NCBI GenBank assembly: GCA_023441105.1
Contig: JAEZQX010000546.1
Coordinates: forward strand, 1 to 13,617
Reading direction: 5' to 3'
DNA: 13,617 bases
Source: Pseudomonadota bacterium
Lineage (GTDB): Bacteria > Pseudomonadota > Gammaproteobacteria > Burkholderiales > Burkholderiaceae
Of the stretch, positions 13,612 through 13,617 are shown piece after piece. Numbering within the stretch: position 1 is the first letter of the stretch; each line of letters starts with the position of its first letter. The notes under the pieces are model-generated. The model was not told the origin of the DNA. It searched no databases and saw only the letters and a list, made by a program, of their open reading frames with translations. The translations under genes and the position numbers were made by a program.

Positions 13612-13617
13612 ATTGAT

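Larger units (their letters stand above)
13273..13617. other. Region upstream of coq7 and of a gene starting at the right edge
   Basis: These 345 bases show no credible protein gene. The right half is AT-richer and holds a plus-strand promoter candidate, an 11-base inverted repeat that overlaps its -10, and a Shine-Dalgarno at the very end. The layout is that of a well-expressed gene with a leader of at least 85 bases. Some Burkholderiales have a porin gene next to coq7, which would fit, but no coding sequence is visible to confirm this. Confidence 0.6.

Overview
This is a GC-rich chromosomal window from a betaproteobacterium, most likely of the order Burkholderiales. That call rests on protein wording that I recognise by eye, without a database search: the two-domain RibBA whose second domain lacks its zinc ligands, the TyrRS and NrdR variants, and the conserved neighbourhood rplM-rpsI-bactofilin-erpA beside anmK and an M23 peptidase. 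I cannot name the genus. Almost everything here is core housekeeping DNA. I see no insertion sequence, prophage, CRISPR array, tRNA or rRNA.

Left part (1-4804, minus strand): a tightly packed run reads right to left as glyA, nrdR, ribD, ribE, ribBA-like, with gaps of 51, 20, 16 and 81 bases. It joins one-carbon/glycine metabolism (GlyA), the zinc-ribbon repressor of ribonucleotide reductase genes (NrdR) and riboflavin synthesis (RibD deaminase/reductase, RibE riboflavin synthase, RibB-type enzyme). The last gene runs off the left edge. Its GTP cyclohydrolase II-like half lacks the zinc cysteines, so a separate GTP cyclohydrolase II is expected elsewhere in the genome. No FMN riboswitch is visible in these gaps.

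Middle (4954-10052): tyrS and a histidine-phosphatase gene lie on the minus strand 5 bases apart. Across a 389-base divergent region, the plus strand carries an envelope M23 metallopeptidase followed by anmK, which recycles anhydro-N-acetylmuramic acid and appears to start at TTG. anmK ends in a 21-base tail-to-tail overlap with erpA, the A-type iron-sulfur carrier. Upstream of erpA on the same minus strand lie a bactofilin gene and the ribosomal operon rplM-rpsI.

Right part (11561-13617): a 571-base gene-free region upstream of rplM holds a good sigma-70 promoter for rplM. Further up, on the same minus strand, is what looks like a complete small-RNA gene: extended -10 promoter, 5' hairpin, unpaired CU-rich stretch with two CUCCUCC anti-Shine-Dalgarno motifs, and a textbook intrinsic terminator. 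This is the most interesting item in the window. It may belong to the CU-rich, anti-SD small RNAs already known in proteobacteria, so novelty must be tested. Next come an OsmC-family gene (plus strand) and coq7 for ubiquinone synthesis (minus strand). The last 345 bases hold a probable promoter, an 11-base inverted repeat and a ribosome binding site for a gene that starts at or just beyond the right edge.
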